Shown here: positions 1-15,000 of the stretch, one piece after another
Numbering within the stretch: position 1 is the first letter of the stretch
How the letters are laid out: each line of letters begins with the position of its first letter
DNA from: Lepidostoma basale
Taxonomy: Eukaryota > Arthropoda > Insecta > Trichoptera > Lepidostomatidae
Length of the DNA: 64,000 nucleotides
Reading direction: 5' to 3'
NCBI GenBank assembly: GCA_022606425.2
Contig: JAHDVF020001251.1
Span: 2,838,501 to 2,902,500 of the forward strand
Translations under genes and position numbers: made by a program
Notes under the pieces: generated by a model
Told to the model about the DNA's origin: nothing
Database searches by the model: none
What the model saw: only the letters and a program-made list of their open reading frames with translations

Positions 1-73
1 GGTGGTGGAGGTCCGCGCGTCCTCCCGGTTGTTGCGGATCTCGCGTTCATCATCCCCCAGCCTCCGCCCGTAT
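1..73 (-). CDS. RhoGAPp190: RhoGAPp190 exon 22, cut by window edge
   Basis: Residues about 971-995, [20 protein letters not shown] to TSTT. Open, GC-rich, preceded by acceptor TCTTTAG? the intron end reads GCTTTAG, and it is in phase with exon 21. It corresponds to the charged linker before the RhoGAP domain. The weak sequence conservation of this linker makes it the least certain exon. Confidence 0.68.
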
Positions 74-3000
74 CTAAAGCACCATAAACAGATGACAATC
101 ATCACTCAATTTTAACTATTGCTTACTAGTATGCGACCACATTGGTTCAACTAAATTGAAACGAATATCAAAATCATGGGTGTTTTTTTAGAGGTTTGGT
201 TTTTAAACTGGCAACATTGTTTCTACAGACTGTCGATTTGACAGTTGACGGTTGATTTGTAGTCAGTACGTTTTGCCATTTCACCATGAATAGACTGACG
301 TCAGAACGGCGCTTGCAAATTGTGCAAATTTATTTAAAAAATCATGGTTCGGTTCGCTAAACTTATCGTGCACTACGTCCATTTTACGGTCGACAAATCC
401 GAGCAAGTTATTCGGAAGACCATAGATCGTTTTCGCACCACGTACACACTAGTGGATAATATGCATCAACACAGACGACAATTGTCGAAAATTGGATTTC
501 ACAATTGCGCTTCATTCGAGCTAGCCGTGGCGCTCTTATTCCTGAAATCATATTTAAACAATAATGGCATAAAATTATCTATTAAATAAAGCCAATATCA
601 TAGACATTAACATTATCAAAACACCCTATAGTTTGGGAACCTCTGCTGTAGACCTATGTGGTCTGTTCTCCAAAGGGTTGCTCCTCCTGTGAGGACTCCC
701 AGCTGTCCTCCCATCTTTTAGGAGGTCTTCCGAGTCCCGTGAGGCTGATTACATAGTGCAATATAAATATCATAATAAACCTAGTTGTTTACCTGATTCG
801 TGAGTGCTCAGAGAGTCCTCGGAACAATTCAGATCCGCTGCATGAGGTAATGTCAAGATATCATCAAAATAGGGAATACGATTATCAACACAGTTCAATA
901 AATAATACCTTAAATGTCATTTGAATACTACAGAGGAAAAACAAGGAATGTCAGTAGAAGGTTAATTTGAATAAATCGAGAATAAAGCTAATCAAAGTCT
1001 ATGGGTGTTTTTCAAATAAAATTTTTACTCGAAAATTACATGTCCTATGACTTTCGAGTTAATTCTGCAGGCTATTGATTTTAAAACTGTTTTTTTTATA
1101 TCTCAAAACAACAGAATAACTCAAAAATTGATTATTCACATACCCAAAAGTACTTATATCTGTTTATTTTGCTTAATTATTGGGAATATACGATAGAAGA
1201 ATGGTGATTTTTCTAGTGTCCCACGCTCCTTTTGCACTTTATAAACAAAAAATATTCATTGATAAGCTATTTCTTGTCCAAGAGTAATATGTTATTTGGA
1301 AGGGTTATATGATCCAGATTCAATAATATTCCTAGTTTACAGCGTATTAGAGTTCAAAATAATATAAAATACTGCTTTTATTTAGTCACTCAAAACGACG
1401 TTGGTGGAAAATTCCGTATACGCTACGTCGATATACTGATTTAAACGATAAATTTTCTATAAACTAAGTATGATTTTGATTGATGGCAACATTTTATAGC
1501 CCGTCAACGTCGCCATGTTCGTAAACTGACACCAGTCGCATTCTGTTATGTGAAATAGTGATCGGGCGTCACGTCGTGCTGTTTTTATTTTCCACTACGA
1601 ACGTGATTCTATAATGTGATTGTTTGACTAACAGCTTTTCATGGGTAAAAATGACCCGACATCTTGAATCTGAATTCAATATAATATTTAGTAAAATCAT
1701 TTTCATAAACCTGCATTTTGGAGTTTGTTTCAATACTGGCATTATACGTCACATCCACTACGCAACGTTTTGTATAAGGGGAACGCCAAATGTGACGTAG
1801 TGGAATTATTACGCAACGAGCAAACTTTTTGAAAAACACCCCTATACATTTCTTAGCAATTAGCAATCGATTATCTGGCCATAGTCCATGACACACATGA
1901 TTTTTGCATATGAAAATTTTACTGTGGATAGATAAGTACAAATGCCGCTAGATGGCATTATTACATTTATTTTGAATTTTAACTGACATTCCTTGTTTTT
2001 CCCCTGTAGTCTTCATTTAAATAGGTGAACTCCTCTATCATAATCAATCGAATATCACAATAATGAATCAACAAATAAAATATTAAATTAAATCAACCAA
2101 TTAAAATGGGTCAACTCTTCATAATTAGACAACAAATCATGAAATTGAATCCACTAACAAATCATGAAATGAATCAACCAATTAAAACGGGTCACCCCAT
2201 CATAATTTATCAATCAATCGTGAAAATGAATCAAACATTCATCAAAATTAATTAAACTAGATGAGTGAAGAATGAAAATAGATGCATAGAAAAAATGTTA
2301 AGTGCGGATATGGTAGAAATGATAAATAACAAGGATGACGGAAAACCATGGATATGACTTACGTGACAGATCGGCCGGGGGTAATCTATGGTCTGGCGGG
2401 GCGGGTTCTGGCGGGGTGGATGGGGGAGGGTACACGTTGAAACCTGGATAGATGGAATTATATTAAATAGAAACACTGATAGACGGAATTATACTAAACA
2501 GAAACTCGAATAGACGGAATTATATTAAATAGAAACCTGGATAGACGGAATTATATTAAATAGAACCATGGATAAACGTAATTATATTAAATAGATCCCT
2601 GAATAGACGGAATTATATTAAATAGAACCATGGATAAACGTAATTATATTAAATAGAATCCTGAATAGACGGAATTATATTAAATAGAACCATGGATAAA
2701 CGTAATTATATTAAATAGAACCCTGGATAGACGGAATTATATTAAATAGAAACATGGATGGATGGAATTCTATTAAATAGAAACCTGGATACACACAATT
2801 ATTTTAAATATTGTAGAAACACGGATAGACGGAATTATATTAAACAGAAACATGACTAGACGGAATTATATTAAATAGAAGCATGGATAGACGGAATTAT
2901 ATTAAATAGAAACATGGATAGACGGAATTATTTTAAATAGAAACATGGATAGACGGAATTATATTATCTATAAACACGGATAGATGGAATTATATTAGAT

Positions 3001-6000
3001 AGAAACATGGATAGACAGAATTATATTAAATAGAAACATGGATAGATGGAATTATTTTAAATAGAAACACGGAGAGACGGAATTATATTAAACAGAAACA
3101 TGAATAGACTGAATTATAATAAATTAAAACATGGATAGACGGAATTATATTAAATGGAAACCTGGATAAAGGGAATTATATTAAATAGAAACCTGGATAG
3201 ACGGAATTATATTAAATAGAAATCTGGATAGGCAGAATTATATTTAATAGAAACCTGGATAGACGGAATAGATTAAATTGAAACCTGGATAGATGGAATT
3301 ATATTAATTATAATACAATCCGAATTAGTATTAGGTCCTACAGAGTTTAAAAAAAACATGACATTCATTTTAATATAAAAGAGATTTTTTTTTAATTAAT
3401 GGAAAAATAATTACAACAGAAAATACTGTGGATTCTATAAGAAATGGAATGGTGTATTGTAAATGTGAGTAATGCTTAAGCAATGAAACCGGCATACCTC
3501 TCATGTAACCACCCCTGTGGTTTGTATTATTACTGTCTGGCTGGGAACCCAAGAGCAGATCCAGGGAACTCGGTATAGGATAACCCTCCGATCTGAAACG
3601 AAAAAAAAAATTAAAACCAATTGAATTTTTCTTTATTGTTTTTTGAACAATGATATAAAACTCCATATTAACCCTTATCGGACGCTAGCTTTTGTAAATG
3701 TTATTCTATCAATATTTGATTTTAAAAAGGCACTGTATATTTCAAAGGCTCTATTGGTAACTCAACTGATAAAGTAATTACGCGCAGATTTCACAGACAA
3801 AAAAATTCAACATGATTAATCATGTCACCTCACACGTGCCATACCACCGCAGCGACAAAGTTCTGTTGTCACGTCAGAGGTGACATACGGGTTAGATCAT
3901 TAATACGAATGAAAATGTTTGTCAACGAGTTCGGAGAGTCTAATAAGACTCTCAGATGCAGACGAGATGAAAACACCGATTTAGTCTACGCAATATACAT
4001 AGAATCATTATTAAATTTTAAATACAGTGAAATCCGCATTTTAAATTCCCATATTTAACGTTTTCCCGCCAATTACGTTTAATTATTTCAGTCCCGATAT
4101 ATTTTAGAACATCTTTTACGCACGTTTACAAACTACAAAACATACAGACTCATCTACTTGTTCCAGTTTTTTACCATTTAATCAATAGAGTTATTTCAAG
4201 TTTTAATTATAAAAATACTCTGTCTAGCGCACGGACCTGTGGCTGAGATGGTAGCTGTCTGCGCGTGCGGGCGGACGGGGGCGGGGCTCCGCCACGTCCG
4301 GGAGCGCCCCCGGGGTCTCCTCTAGGTGGAAGGCCTGCTCAATCTCGCCCTTCTTTTCCCACACCTCCTTGAAAAACGGAGTGTAGAAAGCAGCTGTTGA
4401 CAAAAAATAATACATACAAATTAAGAGATTAAATTAATGAATGTAGGTCCCAAAATGAGCGGAGTGTCAGTAAGCTGTCTATTGTATGCTGATGATGCTG
4501 TCCTACTTGCAGACGACAAGCATGAACTACAAGTCCAATTAAAATTATGCCTTTACAGTCCCAAAACACGGATGCCATGATTTTCTTGGCTGAAATTGTT
4601 GTTTTAAACTTTTTGGCGGAAGGTGAAGAAGTGTGACGCCACTGTTAAGACTGTCTTTTGGTTTCAGGCGTGTGGTGTGCAACCCAAGCTTCATCTCCGC
4701 TAACGGATGGAGCGGAGAAATTCATCTCCCGGATTGACATTTTTCACGAAACGTGTTGTCGCGTCGACACTTCTCAACGTACTGACCTCGAACCGGTCTC
4801 GTTGCGGAGGGGAAGGGTCAGGCTACACGGAAGTGTCGAAAATAAAATCCATCCGGTCGTGAGAGCCTCAGTACACTTGAATCGTGTTTTTCAGAAGTAG
4901 CACACATCCAGTAACCTCAACTTTACAGGACGGACAAAAAACTGTCTGGTACAAAATTTTCCTACAATACATATATTTTTTTCAATACACATTTGAGGGT
5001 ATTAGTTGCAAACCTGGCAAACTCCATCATTAGATGTTTTGAGTAAATCGCAAAAAACTGATACGCTAATAAAATGCGCTTTTTTACGATATTTATTTTT
5101 CTCATCTCAACCAGTTAGTATTTTAAAAGTAATCAGCCATGAAATAATCATCATTATGTTGATAATTAAAGTAAAATAATGAATTTCATTTTGGAGTGTT
5201 GCCAGCTTTGCAACACTCAAGTGGAGGTTGCCATGTTTGCAACAAACCCTATATTTTAATACCAAAATTCTTCAGAATGAAGCCGAATTTATAACTGAAA
5301 ATCAATAAAAATTGTGTGCAAATGTATTATGAATAAGACCCAATTCATATCTCACTTTTGATTGTTGGTGGAGTTTGCCGGGTTTGCAAATAGTACCCTC
5401 ACTTACATTCTAGATATGCCTCGTAGATCTACAGCAAGATCTACAAGAAGACCAAAAATTCATCCAGTTGTTCCAGACTGTCTCCATTCATGCTAATGTT
5501 GCAGACTGGAATGCTCCATCCATAGTGATGTAACTTACAGTTGTTGTGGCAGGACGGAGTGTAGGTGCAGAAGTGCGCCCTCAGCCTGTCTGCGGCCGCG
5601 TTTCCCTCCGTCAGCAGCATCTGCGAGAGATCCGAGCCGAAGAAAGCCCCGGCCCCCTCGGCCACGGCGACCACTTGTATGGGCAGGTTGGGTATGTTCA
5701 TCGAGAAGGCGCTAGATACATAAAAGTAAAGGAGCATTTTACAATTTATTTCATGCATCATACATATTTATAATCACTTAGATTGATGACACTGGCGGGC
5801 CAAATGCGGCACGCCAGTGTCATCAATCCGGCTTGCGACAGCAATGACCAGTGTCATCAATCAGGCCCGTGAAAGCAAATGGCTAATTGTAACACGGTTT
5901 TATTTACGTGCTATGTAATGTTTAATGACAAGTATAATAAGCAGAAAATTAAAACAGTTTTGAACCTGGGAATTAACTGGAGTAATTAGTAGGGCCCTGA

Positions 6001-9000
6001 GGCTGGAAAGTTTGGTGACATTTTGTGTTTCGATTTATAAACAATAAAACAAACCATCCCGCCGTTTACTGCAGGGGTAGGCAGAGATAATGGACCGCCA
6101 CAATACTCTATCCTGACATACCTCTCTAGCTTCCTCTACATTCATACAGCGAGTCATACACGCACATCGATTCTTCCGGCTTCTAACATGACCAACCTTT
6201 AAAATTTTATTAATTTAGTCATGCCATGTTTTCCTCGGTCTGCCTCGACTCTGTACTCCATTTTGCTTTAGATATGTTTAAAATAAAAAAATGAAATGAA
6301 ATGTTACATCGTTAACGTATACTTTTTAAACCATTCTTTCTTCACCCATGAGCTCCATATGTCCTAACCAACGCAACGATCCTTTCATGATATTGTTTAT
6401 AATATATTCTTACGCTCTACACTCCTTTCTTATATCAGCATTTGAGATTCTGTCATACATTGTTCTACCACACATACATCTTAGGGACCTCATCTCTACC
6501 GCATTTATTCTGCTCTTATCCTTCTTCTGCCAGTTCCATACTTTGCTTCCATACATTACAGACCAGTTGCAATATTGTCAGCTCCTGCTAAGGCATTCGA
6601 ATCATTAATCCATTCACTTATTAATCCAAAAATTGAACCCTTCGTGATTAATGAGCAACATGGTTTTAGACCGGCACGTTCAACCAATACAAATCTTATG
6701 GTGTTCACAAACTACGTCTCAAAATCCCTGGATAAAGGTTTTCAAGTTGACTCTGCATACAGTGATTTTTCAAAAGCTTTTGACAAAGTTGATCATTCAA
6801 TTATTTTAGTAAAACTTTGTAAAATTGGTCTAAGTGACACCTTAGTCCAATTTTTTAATAGCTATCTTTCCAAAAGACAACAGTTCGTAACTAATGGACT
6901 CTTCCAATCCAGTAAGTTCTTCACACCATCTGGAGTTCCTCAGGGTTCCATCCTAGGGCCGTTATTATTTACAATTTTTATAAATGATATTACAAAAAAT
7001 ATCAAATATTCCAATAGTCTCTTGTTTGCCGACGATTTGAAAATTTTTCGAGAAATTAAATCTGTCGCCGATTGTTTAAAACTCCAAGATGACATACACA
7101 GTGTCTTAGAATGGAGTAAAATAAATAAATTGCATTTTAATATATCGAAGTGTTTCATCATGTCCTTACTAGGGCTCGCACAACGATCTATCACAGTTAT
7201 ACAATGGATGATATACTACTGGATAGGACTGTTTCTTCGAAAGATTTGGGAGTTACATTCGATCCCAAATTATCTTTCAGTCTTCATATTACATCAGTAT
7301 GTATGTATCAGTAGTTATTTTTGTGATTATAAACGATTTGGATGTGTTATTCTGTAATGTTTATAATTTTTTTGAATAAATTGAAATTGAATAAATTGAA
7401 ATTGAAATTAGGGTTGGGACTCCATTGTGAATGGCCATTTTCACTTTCTTATTATGTCACACCATGATCGATGTGTTTCAGTATGTAAAAAATCTTGCTT
7501 CATTCCATTTCAGCGCTTACTTAAATACATTTTAAGTGCAAAGTGATTAATTTTTATTTTTTAATTGGGTGAAACATGATTCCATTTCTGCGCTTCATGA
7601 AACACCATTGTATACTCCCAAAAGATTTTGGGATTTGTTCTTAGGAATGGAAAGGATTTTAAAAATCCAAAAGTCCTGAAGTTATTGTATAATTCCTTGG
7701 TAAGAAGTCGGTTGGAATTTAGTACACTGGTGTGGGCACCGCATGAAACAAAATATTGTCTATTAATCGAGAAGGTACAGAAAAAATTCTTACGATTTCT
7801 GTACCTTAAAGAGAACAGTTACTATCCCTGGCTGTACCCAACTGATTTCTTGCTGGGTATGCTGGACTACCAATCATTGGAAATTAGACGAACCATCCAC
7901 CTGGGTGTTCACTTTTTTCAACTGATTCGTGGTCGAATACATAACTCTGATATTTTGAATGACTTGACTTTGTTTGTCCCCGACAATTATCTGCGACAAA
8001 GGCAACATAGATTATTTCACCTGCCACTGTGTAGAACCAATCTACCTAAGGTAATGCCCGTGGGCAGGGCAATAATACTATTAAACCGCATCTCTTCGGA
8101 TGTGGACATTTTTCACGATAGTGAGGCTACCCTCAGAAAGCATCTATCTCTTATGTATTAAATTACTATTTGCTTCTCTACTTATTGTACAAAAATGTTA
8201 ATCTTTACCAAACTGTTCTCGAATATTTTTTTTTTAAATTGTCTTCTGTTTTTCTTTTTTCTGACTTACTCTTATTTGTTTTCTTGTTATGTTATTTGTA
8301 AATATGTTTTTTTAAACTGTTAATTTTATTTTTGTGATTATAAACGATTTGGATGTGTTATTCTGTAATGTTTATAATTTTTTTGAATAAATTGAAATTG
8401 AATAAATTGAAATTGAAATTAGGGTTGGGACTCCATTGTGAATGGCCATTTTCACTTTCTTATTATGTCACACCATGATCGATGTGTTTCAGTATGTAAA
8501 AAATCTTGCTTCATTCCATTTCAGCGCTTACTTAAATACATTTTAAGTGCAAAGTGATTAATTTTTATTTTTTAATTGGGTGAAACATGATTCCATTTCT
8601 GCGCTTCATGAAACACCATTGTATTTCTGCATGAAACGAAACACGAAAATGAGCAGACATTAGAAGACAATCTTACTTTAAATTGGCAAGACTGGCCTTC
8701 CTTTTGGCCGAGTAGACCAGAACGAATCCGTGGATGAGTTCTTCTCTGAACTGGTTGGCTCCGTGATAACTCGACACAATGATCTGCGAACATAAACACA
8801 ACATAAGTATGTATTATGAATAATATATTAAATATGAACAATATACGTAATGTCATCTTAGCTTTCTTTGGATAGACTTTGTTTAGGATGACAACAGCAA
8901 GAATAGAGGTAAGATGAAAATATTGTTGAAAGACTTCACCTCGATGTTGCGTTTGGAATCGCCGAGGAACGTGTCTATGAGCACGGAGCTGACTCCGGTC

Positions 9001-12000
9001 AGACAGCAGGTCGGATGCTGCAGCAGTGGAGCGAGGACGTTCTCCACGGGAAACGGGTCACCACAGAAGAGGCACATTATCACTCTGGAACAAATGAAAA
9101 CATAATAAATTAGTTACAAACCATCACGCCTTTTCACTGAAAGGATAGGCAGAGAGAATGGACCTTTTATAGGCCGAACCTTAGAGGGCTCCCTCCGCTT
9201 ACCCGAAGCCGTTATAGTCGCAGCTGCGCCTTTTTGAGAAAGTGGGCGCGTACGAATAGACTGTTAAAACAGTGAGTCATGCTCATTAGGGAAAAATTAT
9301 AGAGAATTTCTAATTCAGTGGGAGCGAAACCGGGTGGTGTTACCAAATAAAATGGTGTTAACCCTCCCTTCCCTGTGATGGGTATCTTCTACACTTTGCT
9401 TCTAATAACCATCAATATCTCTATACATTTAATAAATATAAGGGTAAAATTTTAGGTATTCCTCCATAATATATTTACGCATTGATTAAAAAAAATATAT
9501 TAATAATAATCAGAATTCATCGGGTACATCGGGGGTATTTTGTGAACATCGGAAACAAAATTCGTAGCGCTGAGTACGCGATACTATATTCGCATCTCAC
9601 TCTTGCATATGTTTTAGCTCAATGTTCTCACTCTCGCCGTCCCGCCGCGCCGGCGGCAGTCGCTTTCGGGCTTGCAACCAGAGCGGGTCTATGCCCGTTC
9701 AGTGAGCGTTGCCAGATGTTTTTTTAATGTTTTTAGCAATCAAATCTCAATTATTACAATTTTTTACTTCAATTATAATTGTATAAGGGGATTAGCTATG
9801 AATGTTCCTATTTTTCCGATTTAAAATCGCAAATTTTTTGACGCGTACTTACTATTCAATACCGGAACGCACGTTATAATTTAACACCGTAAGGGAAAGG
9901 TTAATACAAATGACTAAAAGTGTATTATTATTTTATTGCAGAATATTTAGTTGAGAAGATTACCGTATATCGGCGTGGAAACAGTCAGCGAGAGCGAGGG
10001 TCCTCGGTACGGCCGGTCTTGCACGCGGTAACGTCCGGAGGGCGGTGGTCACGCCCGCACTGCTGTTCAGTTCCTCCAGGCGGCATTCGTAATAAGCCCA
10101 ATGAACGCTGAAATAATCAAATCATTTTATTCTACAAAATATTCACCCATTTCTAACATTAGTTTTTTTCAAATGTGACAAATTAACTATCATACCATTT
10201 CTCCAAATGGGTAAGCAAAGAGGATAGATCGCCACACTGCTCTATCATGATATATATTTTACGTCTCTTCTACACTCACACACCGTGACACAGAAAATTG
10301 ATTAACCACTTCAATACTGTAAGGCCACTGGTGGCCGCTACGTAGGCGCACCACCAATACCGTAAGGCCACTTTGTATTTAAAATGATTCCAGTAGGAAT
10401 TAAAAAAAAAAAATGTGTGGCTAGTGACATCTATACACTATCTCTACAAGAAAAATGAACCTGAATGGGTTGCGAACCTCATCGCCATCAATAGACATCT
10501 CCCGTATTAATTTTTACAACATAGAATATGCAGGAAAACGATATATGATAGAATACCAAATGACAAAATAACGAAGAAATGTAAGGCAGATGATTGCATC
10601 ATAAGTAAAATTAAAAAAGGATCCCTGAGATGGTTTATATTATTTATATGAAACGAATGGCGAGAGAAGAATGGCTAAAATTTTGTATACTAGCAGTGTG
10701 AGTGGACACAGAAACCGCGGAAGACCAAAGAAAGCACGGCATGACAAAATTAATCAAATTATCTCATTGGAAGTCTGATAAATCGATGAACGTACATGTT
10801 ATGATGTATGAATGTTGAGGAAGCTCGAGAGGTATGTCAGGACAGAGCAATATGGTGGCCCAACCTAACTGCATATCACTCCGGTGAAACGGCGTAATGG
10901 TTAGTTAGTACAGTAAAAGTCCGTTAATTCGAACAACGATAATTCGTAATTCGAAATTTTCACAGCCGAAAATTGACTTTTCATAGTAAATTCTACCGTT
11001 AATTCGAAATATCGCGTATTTCGTAATTCATAAAGTTTTGGGTCAAAATGTACCTACAATTCTAATAATTCAAATGAGACATCACGTGAGAAAGAATCCG
11101 TTTCGAGCGCTTAAATACATTAGTGCAAGCGAGATATCTACATATTACGTATTTCTCTTGAAAATATCACGTGGTAAAAAAGTGCAAGATATCTTTATTC
11201 TCAGCATCTTTCGTGTATCCATAATTTCTTTTCTACAAATTAGCAATATTCCTTTCACAAAGTTTTCAGAGAAATTCCAAAGCTGGACAAAGCTTTTTTT
11301 GTTGTTGAGACATTACTTCAGAATGAGTATACAAAAAGGAAGAAAATTAATAAACTTAAAGAATAAAACAAAACAAAAAAAACGTAAAAACTATGTAAAC
11401 ACGATCGCGAATGTCAAAAGCGTAATAAATCGAGTCGAAAACCGAATGATGACGATAGGACGAAAACGGCTAAAATTGAAAGTGTCGGCCGATCACCACG
11501 TGAGGCGTTGTCTGCTGACCAATCGCAACGTCGCTCGCTGACCAATCACGACCGAAATAATGTGTCAAGCTCACGTATTTTAAATATTTTTTAAAATGTA
11601 TTAAAATATATCGGGACTGAAATAATTGGCCGGAAAACGTAAAATCCGGGTTTCACTGTATTCATTTTTATATAGGTTTTTTTTTATTCGTAAGAGATAT
11701 CTGTCTTAATAGGATTTTTTTAACTAATAAAAATGTTGATTTTGATTTCAAAACGCCATTTGACCCACATATTATATTATGAACACTTGACATTAAAAAT
11801 GAGCCCCAAGTGTGGGGCCAAATGCTATCTGACCAAGTATTCAATGGCCCCACGGTTGTGTTGGTACACAAGGATAGTTTGAAAGGGTAAAGAAGAAATG
11901 TCTCACTTTTCACTTAAACTCTGGCCGTCGTCTTGCAGCTGCCTGAGTTCTTGCTCCCCCACTCCGGGGGGAAGGAGCAACAGGATCACCATGGGAAGAC

Positions 12001-15000
12001 TCTGGAATAATTAATAAAAAAACACCATCAATAATTGTTTAATATGTCAACATTATAATTTCACATACGAGGTGTGGCAATTAAATTCCCAGAATTTAAT
12101 CGTGGCGTGCGAACCGGCAACATTGAATGACTGGCACGTTTGCACCTGGTTAGATAAGTCTTTCCACTCAGTCGCAGTGAAGATTTTATGGTTTTTCGGA
12201 TACAATTTTTTTAACTCAGTCGCAGAAATGACTGACTCAATTTTTAAGCAACATGCTGTGATCAGATTTTTGGTCGTAACTGGTGTAAAACCTGTAAAAA
12301 TCCTACAAAAATTACGGCAGGTATATGGAGATGAGTGTCTGTAGACCTGTAGACAAGCCTACAGTGGGTGAAAGAGAGTGGGGAGCGCCCAACAAAAGTA
12401 AGGATGTCAAAATCACGGCTGAAGGCAATGCTGATCATTTTCTTCGATATTCATGGCATTATTCACCGTGAATACGTTCCTGAGGGCCAGACAGTGACTG
12501 GAAATTTCTATGTTGAAGTCTTGGAGCGGCTGCGACAGCGTATTTTCTGTAAACGACCCGAAATTGCTCATTCCTCCTTGATCTTGAAGGAATATTTGTC
12601 GAAAAAAAGTATCCCAACGTTAACGCATCCACCCTACAACCCCGAATTGGCCCCCTTTGACTTCTTCTTGTTCCCTAAAATGAAGAGTCACCTCAAAGGA
12701 ACCCATCATGGCAGTGTGGAGGCCGTCCAGGAGGCTGCGACCGTTGTCTTGAAAGGCCTAACTTTAGAGGACTATCAAGGCTGCTTCCAATCATGGGAGA
12801 AACGTTGGAAACGCTGTTCTGAGTTAGGAGGGGACTATTGTGAAGGCAGTTAAAAAAAATTCGTTGCAAACTTTATTTGCCTGTGTTTTATTTACAAATT
12901 CTCAGAATTTAATTGCCACACTTCGTATTAACAGTAAAAATTCATTTTATTAAATTGAACAATATTTTTAACTTCGTAAATTCATTCATTTCATTTCTCG
13001 GCGCTACATCCCGGTGTAGGACTTGGCCTCCTCCACAACGGTCCTCCGCTGACTTCTGTCTCTGGCCATCTCTCTCCATTCCCCAGCTCCTTCCATTTTC
13101 TCCCAATCTTCTTCCACGCAATCCGCCCATCTTTTCCTCGGTCTGCCTCTTTGTCTCTTTTTGCCAGGCACCCATCTGGATACAATTTGTGGTGTTCTAC
13201 CCTCTGGCATTCTTTCCACACGGCCAGCCCACCGTAGACGTTGAGACTTACAGAATCTCACTACTGTTTCCTGGTTAATTAGTTCTTCAAGTTCAAAGTT
13301 TCTTTTAATTCTGTAAGTCCCATCCTCCAGTGTGGATCCAAAATTTATTTTTCAATATTTTCCTTTCAAAAACTGGCAGCCTGCCTTCCTCTCTCTGCAT
13401 TAGAGACCATGTATCACAGCCGTAGGTGACTACCGGTCTTATGATAGTCTTTTATATTAAAAGTTTAGTATTCCTGCTGAGTACTTTGTAAAACAATTTT
13501 TTATTTAAAATACAAATTGAATACACAAATTTATCACACAGAAGCCCTTTATCAGTGTAGTTAAATATTGTACGAGGTATGTTCAAAAAGTATCGCGAAT
13601 TTTGAATTTCCGCCGGTTACGTATATTCGATTTTTGATTTTTTGTGGCGTTATGTTGGTACTCATGTCTCTCACTTATGCCGATAAGTTCGGCCAGTTTG
13701 AATGTTCAGTTAATTTTTGAGAGCCACTTTGCTTGCACGTGTTTTGGCTCGTCTTCGATTTTTGCCCACTCCAAAAAAATGGATCAAAGAATCTGTATCA
13801 AATTTTGAGTGAAAAACAAAATTAAGTCCCCGGACGCATTCCGAATGTTGACTGTGGCATATGGTGAAGCTATCTTGGACCAAAGCAACGTTTATCGGTG
13901 GTACAAAATGTTCTCAGAGGACCGAGAAGATGTGAACGAAAAAGAGCCTGCCGGACGCCCGAGCACGTCAACAACAGACGAAAACATTGATGAAGTGAAT
14001 AACATAGTATTGGCCAATCGTCGAATCACCGCTAGAGAAGTTGCTGAGGACTTAAACATATCGCTTGGCTCGTGCCATTCGATTTTTACCAATGATTTGG
14101 GCATGAGATCGGTCGCCGCGAAATTCGTACCAAAATTGCTCAATTTCGCATCTGCTTGTGCGCGAATTTTTGGCCAAAACAACACACCAATAATGCCGCA
14201 GCCACCGTATTCCCCAGATCTGACCCCCTGTGACTTTTTCTTGTTCCCGAAACTGAAGAGGCCCATGAAAGGACGACGCTAGGCTACGATTGAGGAGAGA
14301 AAGACGGCATCGAAGGAGGAGCTAAACAAGATCACAAAAAATATTTTTTTGGGGTGCTTCGAGGATTGAAAAAAACGTTGGCACAAGTGTATAATATCTG
14401 GTTGGGATCACTTTGAAGGGGACAAAATAGAAATTCATGAATATATAAATAATTTTTGAAAAAACACAAAATTCGCGATACTTTTTGAACAGACCTCGTA
14501 TATAAAAAGACAGATGTTAAAATATGGTTCAATTATGAATCCTAATATCCAAGTTTTAACAATTTCGTGTAGCTGTACTGAAGCCGTACGCACCTGATTG
14601 CTCTGCGAGTGATCGTCTTGCTCCAGATTGGAGAGGAGACTCCGCTCCACGGCATCGCGGACATTCTCAAATGACTCCTGATCCCAGTACACCCAGAAGC
14701 ATCCTGAAAATAAACAAAACAATTTGGAAAAATTATACACTGAACTCGAGAATGAATAAAGAAAGAATTGTAAAATAAAGTATATGTTAATGAAACTAGA
14801 AATAGAGGAAGACCGGGGAAAACGTGGCCCGTCAAATAAAACAAATATTGAATGTCGGCAATGTGAGGAGTCGGAGAAACGGGCGTGCATGCATGACACA
14901 ATGTATGAATGTTGAGGAAGTGAGAGAAATGTCAGGAAAGAACAGTGTGGCAGTCAATTATTTCTGCCTACCCTTTTGGAGAGATAGCATGATGGTTAGT

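Noticed and set aside
2437..3310. CRISPR-like array
   Set aside because: Units are contiguous and differ gradually, with no unique spacers; a eukaryotic minisatellite.
11038..11541. 167-codon ORF as pogo transposase
   Set aside because: No DDE or CENP-B-like DNA-binding motif is visible; Lys/Ile-rich text typical of AT-rich DNA.
12942..13278. Overlapping ORFs at 12.9-13.3 kb as separate genes
   Set aside because: Only the frame with [19 protein letters not shown] has family support (NLR-4); the rest are shadows.
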